A stretch of DNA of 64,000 bases from Plotosus lineatus (taxonomy: Eukaryota; Chordata; Actinopteri; Siluriformes; Plotosidae). The notes under the pieces are model-generated. The model saw only the letters and a list, made by a program, of their open reading frames with translations. It was not told the DNA's origin and ran no database searches. The stretch is from NCBI GenBank assembly GCA_024760905.1, contig CM045751.1, positions 13,638,501-13,702,500 on the forward strand, in the 5' to 3' direction. The stretch's first letter is position 1. Each line of letters opens with the position of its first letter. Below, one piece after another: positions 53,616-64,000 of this stretch. A program made the translations under genes and the position numbers.

Positions 53616-53936
53616 TAAATTGTCTAAAGTTATTTAAACGCCAGTAGTGGCATGTGGTCTGTCAAGACAGGGAAAAGTACAGCGTAAAAGTTAAGATTCC
53701 AAAAACCCAGCTTTGACCAAATACCCCGAGATGGTTTCATTGAAAGATTATATTCTCTATCTCAGCAAGTCCACTCAGCCAAGCACACCTCGACACATCA
53801 AGAGAGTTGAAAAGACCAGAAACCTGTCCTAATTTCTCAACCAAATCATTCTTAACTTGGATATGACTTCTGTTTAATTAGTAAAGTCTCTCTCACTGTC
53901 TGTCATCATGCACAGCTAACTCTCAAACATAAGTCT

Positions 53937-54107
53937 GTTGGGCTTTTTACACCCGAGCCGAGTGGCTCACCCGGCTGTTGTTTATTCCTGGTTTCTGTAG
54001 CATGACACTACCAGGACTTCAACTCCTTCTGGATGGGACAGTAGTCCAGCACAGGTTACCTTCCCAGTAATTTTTTTTTTTTTCTTCTACTGGTACCCAT
54101 TTAGCTC
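53937..54107 (-). repeat. SINE (family of 57790), antisense 3' part
   Basis: GGGCTTTTTACACCCGAGCC reversed is the tail GGCTCGGGTGTAAAA of 57790-58075; the next bases (AGGACTTCAACTCCTTCTGG, ACTGGTACCCATTTA) continue the match. 5' head missing. Confidence 0.8.
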
Positions 54108-54566
54108 TCAAACATGAATATATTTAAAAACTGTTCGAAACGAATACAAAAGTGGAACAAAATTTTTTACACCACAAATAAATTCTAAAGAAATTACACC
54201 ACTTTGAGTGTACGTATTTGGATGTTGGTGGTTGAAACACATCAGATTCACATCTTAAATCATTGTTCACTACAAAAAATAAATAAAATGGGTGCATTTT
54301 GGTACAAACAGAAAATTAAGCACAAATGATTGAGCTCACAAATTCATTCAAATTGCAAACGTATTAGGGTTGCAGGGAGACTGAGGCCTATCCTAACCCA
54401 TGTTGATAGTTGGTAGGGAATAAGGTAGAGTTCACCCTGATTGGTTGCCACTGCAGGGCTAACACTCACACTGAAGGCAGTGTTTCTCAAATAGTGGGGG
54501 GTGCAGTATGATGCCAGAGGGGATGTGATGTGATTGGGGGGGGGGTATGACCCTGGGGAACATGCT

Positions 54567-54913
54567 TCTTCTTTTCCTTTCAGCTTTTCCCTTCAGGGGT
54601 CGCCATAGCAAACCATTCGCCTCCATCTCACCCGATCCTCTGTATCTTCTACTCTTACTCCAACTATCTTTGTGTCTTCCTTCACCACATCCATAAATCT
54701 TCTCTTTGGTCTTCCTCTAGACCAGGGGTGTCAAACTCGACCGAGCACACAGATTGACCAATCAACTGCCTGAAGACTCTTATCAGTTGTTTGAATGACC
54801 CAATTCAGGTGTGCTGCTGCTTGGTTGAAACAAAAACCTGCTGCCACATGGCTATTTGTGGCACAAGTTTGACACCCCTGCTCTTGACCTTCTGCCTGGT
54901 CGTTCCAACCTCA
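54567..54913 (-). mobile_element. RTE LINE 3' fragment, 19-bp direct flanks
   Basis: Minus strand has the RTE C-terminal coding and 3' terminus. Flanks GACCCTGGGGAACATGCTT at 54549-54567 and 54914-54932 are identical. It is itself split by a MITE at 54723-54880. Confidence 0.85.
54723..54880. mobile_element. short hAT-type MITE
   Basis: CAGGGGTGTCAAAC at the left and GTTTGACACCCCTG at the right are perfect 14-bp TIRs. Flanks CTCTAGAC (54715-54722) and CTCTTGAC (54881-54888) form an 8-bp duplication with one mismatch. 158 bp, non-coding. Confidence 0.9.
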
Positions 54914-55356
54914 GACCCTGGGGAACATGCTTTTCTGGAATTGTGTACAGGGAATTAAGTGTAATTGCACCTCCACTCCAATAGTTGGCAGTGGCGCTGT
55001 CATTGTCGCTCGGGCAAACGATATGAAGTGCAGTAAACAAGAAACAACACCAAGCAAATTCTGACAGGAACGAAGAGAAACTGGAGCGAGACCGAGATAT
55101 TAAGACATAAGTAAGTTAAATGAGTTTAAATAAGGATGTATTTTTATAATTTCAGGCACATTGGTGCACTTTAAATCTTTTCTGTTACAGATTAAAAAAA
55201 GACTTAATAAACGTTTTCTTTATTGTAAGTTGAACTATACAGTATTCTTTGTTTTTGTGTTTTTAATGGTAATAAAGATACAATGCTATGCAGAGGTGTA
55301 CTAATAACAATTTTATAGACAAATAATACTATTTATAGTCGCTCACGGGGCGAGGC

Positions 55357-55357
<1 letters not shown>

Positions 55358-55389
<32 letters not shown>
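55358..55389. repeat. (TG)n microsatellite
   Basis: 32 bp of TG followed by a G-rich run (GGGAGGGGGGGGGG), 220 bp upstream of gcsh. Confidence 0.9.
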
Positions 55390-55390
<1 letters not shown>

Positions 55391-55488
55391 GGGAGGGGGG
55401 GGGGTCCTCGAGGGGGCGCCACAGAAAATAATTGAAAAGCACCCTGAGCTGTGAGGCGACTGAGACAATTTTACAGGATTTTTGGGTG

Positions 55489-55510
55489 GAGTGAAGTTCC
55501 AACTTCACTC
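55489..55510. repeat. gcsh: small perfect hairpin upstream of gcsh
   Basis: GAGTGAAGTT, two-base spacer, AACTTCACTC: 10-bp perfect arms about 100 bp before the start codon, in likely promoter or 5' UTR. Could be a palindromic factor site or chance. Confidence 0.5.
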
Positions 55511-55608
55511 TGGACACGCCCAGCCATCGAGAGCGCGCAGGGTGGCGGGCACCCGCAGTGCCTCGAGGCTGTACAGTGCAGTAATTGCGTTGAGGATCAG
55601 GGCTGGAA

Positions 55609-55744
55609 ATGGCGATGTGTACAGCACTCAGAAGCGTTTTCTGCAACTTTTCAGTAGTTTTGCCTTCTGTCTCTCGAACCGTATTAAGAAGAACGAACAG
55701 ATCTGTTCCGCGGAATTTCTGCACGACCTCCTGGCTCTCCCAAG
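55609..55744 (+). CDS. gcsh: gcsh exon 1, mitochondrial presequence
   Basis: GCSH is the lipoate-bearing H protein that shuttles the aminomethyl group between the P, T and L proteins of the mitochondrial glycine cleavage system. Exon 1 encodes 45 residues plus one base: MAMCTALRSVF, VSRTVLRRTNRS and FCTTSWLSQ. It is rich in Arg and Ser with no acidic residues, as expected of a matrix-targeting presequence. Donor CAAG|GTAACA; the split codon completes to Val with exon 2, in frame. A hAT-type element ends about 160 bp upstream. The call depends on exon 2, since presequences are poorly conserved. Confidence 0.82.
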
Positions 55745-56565
55745 GTAACAAAACATCTGAGTTAAAAAAAAAAAGTGCATGGATGGGAAGCCCAGAATTA
55801 CAGTCAGGTTCCATAGTGTCCAGGCGCCTTGTTTACTTTTAGCTTTTACTGTTTTGGTGACCTCAGATCAATAAACATCAGATCTGTGTTGTAAGATTGG
55901 GTCAGAGAGTAGAAGTACTGTAATATTTTTTACTTTCACAAAAAAAAAAAAAAAAGCCAGCAGTTGATCTGGCATTTCCTAATAGTCTGTGCATGAGTCT
56001 AATTAATCACGTGACATTGAAAATAATAATATTAAAAAGTAATGCATAATTAAATATAACAGAATCTGTGTTCTTAATTAAAATGAAACTATCCACAAAT
56101 GCACTTAGTATGATTTCCTCCAATAATAAAAATATTTTTTAAACAATATCTGTACCAAGGACTGTATGTAGTTAGTGTCTGATAAATTTAATTGATTTAA
56201 AAGATACAGACTATAATCAAGAAAAATATTATTAAAACAATATTAATCATTTTACACATCGTGAGTATTATTCTAAAAAAAAAAGATTATTATGATAATT
56301 TATTTAAAAAAAAACAAAAAAAAAACAATCTTCATAAAGATAATACAGTAGCTATTGTTAAACTTGAATGAGATCTTCACCCTTGTCCGACTTTTGGTAT
56401 TTTGTAAAGTTCTTCAACAGGTTTGCCTGGTAGTAATTGCAATGTGAAATGCGCACACTGAGCAGTGCACAACTACACAGTTCTGGATCCTGCTTGTTAT
56501 TCCACTGTGTTTTATTATGAGGAATTCCCTTTAGGGAAGTCTGGCCTGGCTAGATATTCATTCAT

Positions 56566-56868
56566 TCTGAACTGCGTAATCCGAATTAGAGTCACAGGGA
56601 GGATGGCACCCATCTCAGCCAACTTTGGGTGAGGGCAGAGTACACCCTGAACAGCTCACCAGGCCATCACTGGGCAGAAACTCGCTGATGGTTGTTCTTT
56701 TACATGAACCTCTCGCCATAGACAGTGAGACATGGCTGGCCTTTGATAATCCAGTTAGCTGCATTGGGTGGACGGCAATGACAACCGTTGGCAGTGGCTT
56801 TGAACCCTCAACCTTGGGATTGGTAATCCCATCCAGCACCTTACAATTGGGCGACCACTGCTCCTGGC
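56566..56868 (-). repeat. SINE with LINE2-like tail, antisense
   Basis: Minus strand: tRNA-like head, AATGGTGAGAGG-type middle, then CAGTGATGGCCTGGTGAGCT and ATTCGGATTACGCAGTTCAG tail. Same family as 35388-35633, nearly complete. Confidence 0.75.
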
Positions 56869-57789
56869 TTGATATTTTTTCGTTTCTCTCCTTTCATGAA
56901 GTTTTCGTATTGAAAGAATGGAAGAAAAACCCAGTTATGCATGCACATAAAGAGGGGATTATTTTCCCTCTCACTCTGTTCTTATGATAATGGCTGCACG
57001 AAGGCATTCTGATGACTGGGCATTATGGGTTATGTGGGAAGATTTACCTCTTATGCTTTGGATTGTGGGTATTAATTTAAACCTAAAATTAAATTTTAGG
57101 TTCTTCAAAAGAACAGTGTCTGACTTTTTCAACTTTTGAGTAAAGAAGAAGAAAGATGCATGGTTACATTTCACATGACCATTGGCATCAGTACAGAAGA
57201 AATAAAATGGGTTTTTTGGGCTCTTGAACATCACTGTATAACTTTTTTTCTTTTTAATCCATAGGCTGACTATAAATGATGTCCATCTCGGAACAAAACA
57301 TGCATCACAAAATTAATGTTGAGTTAAGAGCACAAGCTTGAGTCAGTACATACTGAGGTGGCCAATGGAGCACATCCAGGATTTGTTCTGTCTATGGTCA
57401 CTGGATTGTGAGAAATTATGCATTTTTTTATGATTTAAGATTAATAAAAAAAAATTTGAAAACTAGTTATCATCAAAGACTCGGCCTCAAAGCACTTCTG
57501 CTTGCAGCACGCTGAGTATGATGCTCTCTGTATGTATAATGTATATGTGAAAGTGAATTCAATTTCAACAGTGAGGAGTCACGGCCAATTTTTATATTGT
57601 ATCTGAGGGGTTATAGTCATCAATATGTCTGTCTGTCCATCCATAATTGTTCTGGGACAGAACATGTAAACCATTTTTTCTAAATTCATCATCACATTTG
57701 CCAGTGACTTCTACAAGGCAGTGTAGTTGTGCCTTTTGATATTTTGGGTGTTTTAAAATTCATATTTTCTGACATGTGAAGGTTAACAG

Positions 57790-58075
57790 GGGCCGGTGGC
57801 ATAGTGGTTAGGGTGCTGCGCTCACGATCGGGAGGTTGTGAGTTCGAATCCCACTGAGACCCTCACTGTGCTAAGACCCCTGGGCAAGGTCTCAACCACA
57901 AGTGTGCCTCTGTTCACCCAGCAGTATAAATGGGTACCAGTAAAAATATACTGGGAAGATAACTTGCGATGGACTAGCGTCCCTTCCAGGGGGAGTTGAA
58001 CTCCTGGTCGCTTCACGCTATGGAAACCGGGGATAAGCACTGGCCTGATGAGCCACGAGGCTCGGGTGTAAAAAC
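57790..58075 (+). repeat. tRNA-derived SINE, second family
   Basis: Head GGGGCCGGTGGCATAGTGGT with B-box GTGAGTTCGAATCCCACTG; body TGGGCAAGGTCTCAACCACA; tail GGGGATAAGCACTGGCCTGA to GGCTCGGGTGTAAAAACCC. Weak flanking duplication GAAGGTTAACAG / GGAGGTTGACGG. Confidence 0.8.
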
Positions 58076-58355
58076 CCAACAGACTTACCTACCTGGAGGT
58101 TGACGGGATATGTCATCTACTGATAAGTATTGTTCTATATTGAGAAATAGCTTCCAGTGGTATATGGAGGATATGCTAGCAGTGGATTAGCCAATCAGAA
58201 CATGCAGTTACTCATCTCCAGTGGCTACAGATAGCATGACTGTAGTATGTTTGTAACATGATTAGCACTTAGTTGGGGAGGGTGTTTTTGTACTTTTGTA
58301 ATAAATGAGAAGTTATAGGTTGCATTTTTATTGCTAACACAGTTACAGTTGGTTC

Positions 58356-58447
58356 TTCATTCATTTTCTGAGCCACTGGATTCTAATTAGGGTCACAGGG
58401 AGGCCTCGCACCCATCTCAGCTGACTTTGGGCAAAGTGAGGGTAGTT
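58356..58447 (-). repeat. LINE2-like SINE tail, antisense
   Basis: TTCATTCATTTTCTGAGCCA, GATTCTAATTAGGGTCACAG and CATCTCAGCTGACTTTGGGC; only the tail remains. Confidence 0.7.
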
Positions 58448-58533
58448 GCCATAGGTGAATAAAAATTTTTAAGTCAGACATCCAGACACAAGAGAAAATA
58501 TACTGATTATTTTCAGAAGACTTTATATTAGTG

Positions 58534-58728
58534 AGGGGCCGGTGGGTAGTGGTTAGGGTGCTGGGCTCATGTTCATGAGGTCGTAGGTTAGAATCCCGGT
58601 TAGACCACCACTATGTGCCATCCCTAGGCAAGGTCTTCACCACATGAGTACCTTTGTCCACTCTGCAGTATAAATGGTTACCAGTGAAAATACTGGTCGC
58701 GTTACACTATGGAAACCGGGGATAAGCA
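58534..58728 (+). repeat. second-family SINE, shortened copy
   Basis: GGGGCCGGTGGGTAGTGGTT, B-box region GGTTAGAATCCCGG, body and GGAAACCGGGGATAAGCACC; lacks the middle of the tail present in 57790-58075. Confidence 0.75.
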
Positions 58729-58876
58729 CCAGCTACAGTTGTTTTGAGTTGCAGCAGAGACTTTTGCTGTGAAAGCTGATATTTTTAATCAGACTGTAAG
58801 AGATAATAGTGCATATTTGGGTTAAAAATTACTCGTGTTTTTTTTTTGTTTTGTTTTTTGTTTTTGTTTTTTGTAG

Positions 58877-58956
58877 TCCTCAAGTTTACAGAAAAACATG
58901 AATGGGTACGAGCAGATGGAAACATTGGTACAGTCGGCATCAGCGCTTTTGCTCAG
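58877..58956 (+). CDS. gcsh: gcsh exon 2 (gene continues beyond the window)
   Basis: Acceptor TTTTTTGTAG after a long T/G-rich tract, donor TCAG|GTATGT. Encodes [20 protein letters not shown] and GISAFAQ, the conserved N-terminal strand of the H-protein lipoyl fold; the KFTEKHEWV...GTVGIS signature is decisive. Reading frame phase is 1 on entry and 0 on exit. The lipoylated lysine and remaining exons lie beyond base 64000, so intron 2 is over 5 kb. Confidence 0.93.
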
Positions 58957-60170
58957 GTATGTTCTTCCTGTGAATAAGTAGGTGTTATCAAACAGTTTGA
59001 CAGCGTTTAATATTAACTGGTGTTGTCAGGATCTATTGAAGTGTTGAACCAGTCTTGTTTAACTATTTAATCTCTCAAACCTTTGCCCTTTGTCCCATGT
59101 CTCTGTAAATATCACAGATTATCCACGTGAGGTGACAGTCATTCATGACACTAATGACATTTTAAACATTTTGAGCATTTCTGTAGTTACAACAGAACAC
59201 AACTGTTTGTATATCATGCATAACATAACATAGCACCTTCATTTTACACAGATCCATTTTATAGGTAGCCAAGATATAGCAGATACAATTTCAAATGAAT
59301 ACCATGATTAGTTTTTGTGTAATGGGTGGCCAAATGTAGCATTTTAGACGTTCACGATGGAAATTTCAGACCTCTAGCTCTTGTTCCGAAGTTATAGAAA
59401 ATATCCGAAAATTTCAAGTCTTAATTTTGGTCACAATTTTAGGGTAGCCCTATGTACTTCACATAGTCATAACTTTGTAACTACTGTATTTACAATTAAG
59501 CCTTGAAATTCTTGGATTTATCCATCATATATAATGTCCTAACCAAATATAATGTACTAGAAGTATGCAAAAAAATGTAGAAAAATCTGAGAGGGTCAAG
59601 TGGGGACCACTTGACGAAATTATATGGAATGACCCCTATATTCTATACAAGTTGAACTCTCTCACTGTTTTAATATTCATTCAAATTATTTTAAGGTCTG
59701 GGTGGAAAGCGTTCTGTAGCCTGTTGTGAGTTGGCTGGAAGCGCTGCATGCTTATTCTGATATGGTTTACAATGTGTTATCGTCAAACTCCACAAAAAAG
59801 TGGAATTAAATAATTTAATTATAAGGACATGTTTTGATTTTTAAAAATTATACTTGTTTTTTTTCACAAAAACTTGATCTTATTGCTTTTTGCAAGAAGA
59901 ACTATATTCTTGAGGGTGGGTATCCATTTTCTTGCTCGCCTTCTTTCGGAGGAAGGGAAGAGCAGGAATGTAGATATCAAATTAGATCGATAGGCTACAA
60001 ACTGCTAACAGCACAACGTTGGGTAGTGGAACTTTGCATTGACATTTTGCTTGTTGATACTCTCATGCATTGCTTTCAAAAGCATTAAAATTTAGAACAT
60101 AGTATTGACAGGTGCTGTAATGGATGCAACTTTTCAGTGAATACCATTTCATTATCTGTCTATCTATCTG
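58957..60170 (+). other. gcsh intron 2, first part, nothing recognised
   Basis: AT-rich sequence. The ORF at 59834-60088 shows no domain. No repeat family recognised. Confidence 0.5.
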
Positions 60171-60224
<54 letters not shown>

Positions 60225-60230
60225 TCTCTC

Positions 60231-60262
<32 letters not shown>
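60171..60262. repeat. (CT)n and (CA)n microsatellite
   Basis: TCTC tract to about 60230, then TATACACACA repeats up to the TIR element. Confidence 0.95.
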
Positions 60263-60267
<5 letters not shown>

Positions 60268-61293
60268 GTTCCCCGACTTGCGTTCATCCGTTTTGTTTTG
60301 TTTTTTTCCAAAAAAAGGTCAAATTTTGAGTTTAGACGTACCTACGTAGCACGCTGACGTAATGATGCTGCGTCCATTGTTTACAAACGACAGACTGAAC
60401 GTGCCCCTCCTTCTTCCCAGTTCAGTTATATATACACATATATTTATATATATATATATATATATATATAATATGTATGTTATATATGTATGTTATATAG
60501 CGTGTTACCCTTGTGTTAAGTTGTTGTCTCTGTGATTATTGTGTTTACACTGTTTTGCGGACTTCTGTAACTATAAGCAAATTTGGTTGGTCAGAGGCGT
60601 GAGCCGACTAGCATGGGTGCAAGTACTATACACAGAGATGAATTAATTATTTGCTCGGATCGGCACAATCTACCATGCATACTCGGTTAAGCAAAGAGAG
60701 TTGTACAATGAATGAAAACCCGAATCCAGAAAAGAAAGAGAACGCTCTGCTCTGCTGGTGATTCACATCAGTGCAGGCTGAGTACTAAACGAGTTCAACG
60801 GCGCCCTTGCTCACTTGAAAGACCGGAAGTCCGTATAACCCGCACTCTGTTTCAAGCACAGCAAGTGAACTATTTTCGGTATTGAGCACCTCACATACTG
60901 TAAGCGTTGATTGGCTGTTTTAAGCTTCATGTAAAGTGAGTCGGCTCAGCTTCATGTAATGTGACTCATCTCAGCTTCATGTAAAGTGACCATCCGTCGA
61001 CCATCGGAACCATTTACAAGCAGAAAGATCACATCATAGGGAATGTTAAAGGTTATATTTGATACTGTATACCATGCATACTCAGTTAAGCAAAGAGAGT
61101 TATAAAATGAATGAAAACCAGAATCCAGGAAAGAGAACTCTCCGCTCTGCTGGTGCTTCACATCAGTGCAGGCTGTGTTCTAAACGAGTTCAACGGTACC
61201 CATGCGCACTTGAAAGACCGGAAGTCCGTATAACCTACAGCAAGTACGCTAGTTTTGCAAGTACATTACTTTCGGTTTTGAGCACCTCACATA

Positions 61294-62789
61294 CTGGTCT
61301 TTCTCAAAAAATTAGCATATTGTGATTAAGTTCATTATTTTCTGTAATGTACTGATAAACATTAGACTTTAAGATATTTTAGATTCAATACACACAACTG
61401 AAGTAGTTCAAGCCTTTTATTGATTTAATATTGATAATGTTGACAAAAAAGTAAAGAAAATCCAAAAATCCCTATCTCAAAAAATTAGCATATTTCATCC
61501 GACCAATAAAAAAAGTGTTTTTCATACAAAAAAGTCAACCTTCAAATAATTATGTTCAGTTATGCACTCAATACTTGGTCGGGAATCCTTTTGCAGAAAT
61601 GGCAGAAATGACTGCTTCAATGCAGCGTGACATGGAGACAATCAGCCTGTGGCACTGCTGAGGTGTTACGGAGGCCCAGGATGCTTCGATAGCGGCCTTA
61701 AGCTCATCCAGTGTTGGGTCTGGTGTCTCTCAACTTTCTCTTCACAATATCCCACAGATTCTCTATGGGCTTCAGGTCAGGAGAGTTGGCAGGCCAATTG
61801 AGCACAGTAATACCATGTTCAGTAAACCATTTAGCAGTGGTTTTGGCTCTGTGAGCAGGTGCCAGGTCGTGCAGAAAAATGAAACCTTCATCTCCATAAA
61901 GCTTTTCAGCAGATGGAAGCATGAAGTGCTCCAAACTCTCCTGATAGCTAGCTGCATTGACCCTGCCCTTGATAAAACACAGTGGACCAACACCAGCAGC
62001 TGGCATGGCACCCCAGACCATCACTGACTGTGGGTACTTGACACTGGACTTCAGGCATTTAGGCATTTCCTTCTCCCCAGTCTTCCTCCAGACTCTGGCA
62101 CCTTGATTTCCGAATGACATGCAAAATTTGCTTTCATCCACAAAAAGTACTTTGGACCACTGAGCAACAGTCCAGTGCTGCTTCTATGTAGCCCAGGTCA
62201 GGCGCTTCAAAAGTGGCTTGACCTGGGGAATGCGGCATCTGTAGCCCATTTCCTGCACACGCCTGTGCACGGTGGCTCTGGATGTTTCTTCTCCAGACTC
62301 GGCCCACTGCTTCCACAGGTCCCCCAAGGTCTGGAATTGGCTCTTCTCCACAATCTTCCTCAGGGTCCGGTCACCTCTTCTGGTTGTGCAGCGTTTTCTG
62401 CCACACTTTTTCCTTCCCACAGACGTCCCACTGAGGTGCCTTGATACAGCACTCTAGGAACAGCCTATTCGCTCAGAGATTTCTTTTTGTGTCTTACCCT
62501 CTTGCTTGAGGGTGTCAATGATGGCCTTCTGGACAGCAGTCGGGTCTGCAGTCTTCCGCATGATTGCGGTTTTGAGTAATGAACCAGGCTGGGAGTTTTT
62601 AAAAGCCTCAGGAATTTTGGGTGTTCATGAGCTGGATGCCAAAATCATCAGTATTAAAACAATAAAAGACATGAAATATTTCAGTTGGTGTGCAATGAAT
62701 CTAAAATATATGAAAGTCTAATGTTTATCAGTACATTACAGAAAATAATGAACTTAATCACAATATGCAAATTTTTTGAGAAGGAGCAG
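61294..62789 (-). mobile_element. Tc1-like element, second copy of the 47201 family
   Basis: TIRs CTGGTCTTTCTCAAAAAATT and, in reverse, CTGCTCCTTCTCAAAAAATT; TA flanks at 61292-61293 and 62790-62791. The upstream duplicate shows the pre-insertion host sequence CACATACTGTAAGCG, confirming the site. Confidence 0.9.
61704..62561 (-). pseudogene. Tc1-like transposase, frameshifted
   Basis: Catalytic block MDESKFCMSFGNQGARVWRK, then HDLAPAHRAKTTAKWF and, 34 residues after that Asp, Glu in KPIEN: DD34E. The N-terminal helix-turn-helix part (RKIVEKSQFQTLGDLWKQWA, TVHRRVQEMGYRCRIPQV) is in a second frame, and the extreme N terminus (start near 62561) in a third. It keeps more of the N terminus than 47465-48406 but lacks an intact ORF. 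Confidence 0.85.
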
Positions 62790-63120
62790 TATTGTAAGCG
62801 TTGATTGGCTGTTTTAAGCTTCATGTAAAGTGACTCGATATAAATAAGTGATTTATTTTAAATTAATAGTGATATTATTTAATATATTTGATATTATTTT
62901 ACAATGTTATGTTTATAATAATTTATTTAGGGGTGTTTTATGAGATACAGTAATGGTATTTATAGATGTATAGTACAGTATGAGCGTCACATGTCATACG
63001 TCACTTGCGTTCACTTTTAACTTGCGTTCGGCTGTCCAGAACCAATTAAAAACGTAAGTCGGGGAACATCTGTGTATGTATGTATGTATATGTGTGTGTG
63101 TATATATATATATATATATA

Positions 63121-63290
63121 GTGGGGCAGTGGTGGTCTTGTGGTATAGGGTGCTGGATCGCTGATCCTCAGGTTGGGGGTTCGAGTTCCACTCTACAAGG
63201 TTGTCACTGCCCTATGCCAAACCTATGCCAAATCAAACATGCGAATCATTCGCTGTGGTGACCCCTGAAAAAGGGAAAAGCCGAAAGGAA
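63121..63290 (+). repeat. composite SINE, internally deleted
   Basis: tRNA-like head (GGTGGTCTTGTGGTATAGGG, GGGGTTCGAGTTCCACTC), then CTATGCCAAATCAAACATGC and the RTE-like terminus TGTGGTGACCCCTGAAAAAG, AGCCGAAAGGAA. The central GTGAGAGG...CAGCG part is missing. Confidence 0.8.
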
Positions 63291-63299
63291 ATCATCATA

Positions 63300-63570
63300 C
63301 AGTGGTACCTCAACTTACGAAGTTAATTTGTTCCATAGCTTTTTTCGTAACCTGCATTTTTTCGTAAATTGAACCGCATTTTACATGTAAAATGCGTGAT
63401 TCGTTCCAAGCCTCCCAATGCTACCCCCTAAACCCTTTAAAAATTATAAAAGCATACATTTAAGACCTCCTTCTGCTTCAATATCGAATCGATGGTAGAC
63501 GGGTTTGACCATATTCATTTGTGATATCACTCGAGCCTGTTTCTTCTCCTCACTTGCACCAGAAATCACG

Positions 63571-63638
<68 letters not shown>

Positions 63639-64000
63639 TGTACGCGCGCGGGCGTGTGTATGCGTGTTGACCATGTCTTCTTAGCAGAGTTATAATCTTA
63701 CAAATGTTTATGGAAGATTAAAAACCTGAGTCAAGAATTAAAGCATGAAACAACAGTAACTCTGTCCTTTACACGAAAAGCATCATGGTGGAATCAGCCC
63801 TATAATAGGCGATGGGAGGTAGAAGCGTCATTCCTCCTAGGCAATGGTATCTCTGTCCAAGATGGCGTCAGGTGGACCTGTCCAAGATGGCGCTCGAGTG
63901 AAGGCGACATGAACGACAGCTCAGTTGTTTGCCAATGGGAGGTCAGCGGGGTGGGATGTTTGAACGTCATTGATGGGAAAGCAGCTCATGCAATGTTTGA
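63300..64000 (+). mobile_element. TIR element, left end (continues out of the window)
   Basis: TA at 63298-63299 then CAGTGGTACCTCAACTTACG and TTTACATGTAAAATGCGTGA, the latter shared with 32160-32190. Contains a (TG)n tract at 63575-63634. Two CCAAGATGGCG sites lie at about 63857 and 63882. Right end not in the window. Confidence 0.55.

Larger units (their letters stand above)
54478..55446 (+). mobile_element. hAT-type element upstream of gcsh, twice interrupted
   Basis: Left CAGTGTTTCTCAAATAGTGG; right end in reverse CAGGGTGCTTTTCAATTATT. Interior AGTTGGCAGTGGCGCTG and GGGCAAACGATATGAAGTGC match 6811-7073. A reliable 8-bp duplication was not seen. The right end lies about 160 bp before the gcsh start codon and includes a TG tract (55358-55389) and a poly-G run. 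Confidence 0.65.
55745..58876 (+). other. gcsh: gcsh intron 1
   Basis: 3.1 kb with four SINE pieces listed separately. 55860-56560 is AT-rich with A runs and nothing recognised; 56870-57780 likewise. Confidence 0.8.
60263..63072. mobile_element. TIR element with internal duplication and a Tc1-like insertion
   Basis: Left CAGACGTTCCCCGACTTGCG; right end in reverse CAGATGTTCCCCGACTTACG. Flanks are microsatellites (CA and TG), so a TA duplication cannot be confirmed. A segment of about 260 bp (60671-60950) is repeated 399 bp downstream (61070 onward) and interrupted there by Tc1. Contains (TA)n at 60445-60470. Without Tc1 it would be about 1.3 kb; no transposase recognised. Confidence 0.65.

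Noticed and set aside
55329..55814. 161-codon minus-strand ORF over gcsh exon 1
   Set aside because: Antisense shadow crossing the TG tract and exon 1; no domain.

Overview
This is a stretch of a ray-finned (teleost-type) fish chromosome. Three vertebrate genes with conventional GT-AG introns lie on the + strand: the 3' end of nfat5 (1 to about 6300), a complete lysyl-tRNA synthetase gene kars1 (21823-53219 coding, 14 exons), and the first two coding exons of gcsh, the mitochondrial glycine cleavage H protein (55609 onward, leaving the window). The fish assignment rests on the repeats: Rex1-type and RTE-type LINEs, several teleost tRNA-derived SINE families, a V-SINE-like tail, Tc1-like and hAT elements, and long CA and TA microsatellites. 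The species cannot be named from the sequence.

Layout. 1-6300: nfat5 glutamine-rich C-terminal exon, a 2.7-kb intron with SINEs, the last coding exon, then a short intron inside the 3' UTR. 6300-21680: intergenic repeats, namely two hAT MITEs, two degenerate Tc1-like elements, RTE 3' ends, SINEs, TA microsatellites, a perfect 73-bp inverted repeat, a near full-length RTE LINE (16641-19430) and an internally deleted Rex1 LINE. 21680-53610: kars1, whose first intron alone is 16 kb and holds a second Rex1 copy, a long foldback element, a hAT MITE and a TIR element; introns 6, 8, 10 and 11 hold further hAT, RTE, V-SINE, Tc1 and TIR elements. 53610-64000: SINEs, a triple-nested hAT/RTE/MITE block just upstream of gcsh, gcsh exons 1 and 2, and a TIR element with a Tc1-like element inside it in gcsh intron 2.

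The genes have unrelated roles: NFAT5 is the osmotic-stress transcription factor, KARS1 charges tRNA-Lys, GCSH carries the lipoyl arm of glycine cleavage. Nothing suggests they work together beyond conserved linkage. The kars1 exons join in frame into a 576-residue protein with class II synthetase motifs 2 and 3 in place.

I found no new gene system. What stands out is transposon archaeology: many insertions keep exact target-site duplications, one target site was used twice by an RTE LINE and by a SINE that shares RTE sequence, two TIR elements abut on one shared TA, and a foldback element with a LINE-like centre is present twice with its core in opposite orientations.
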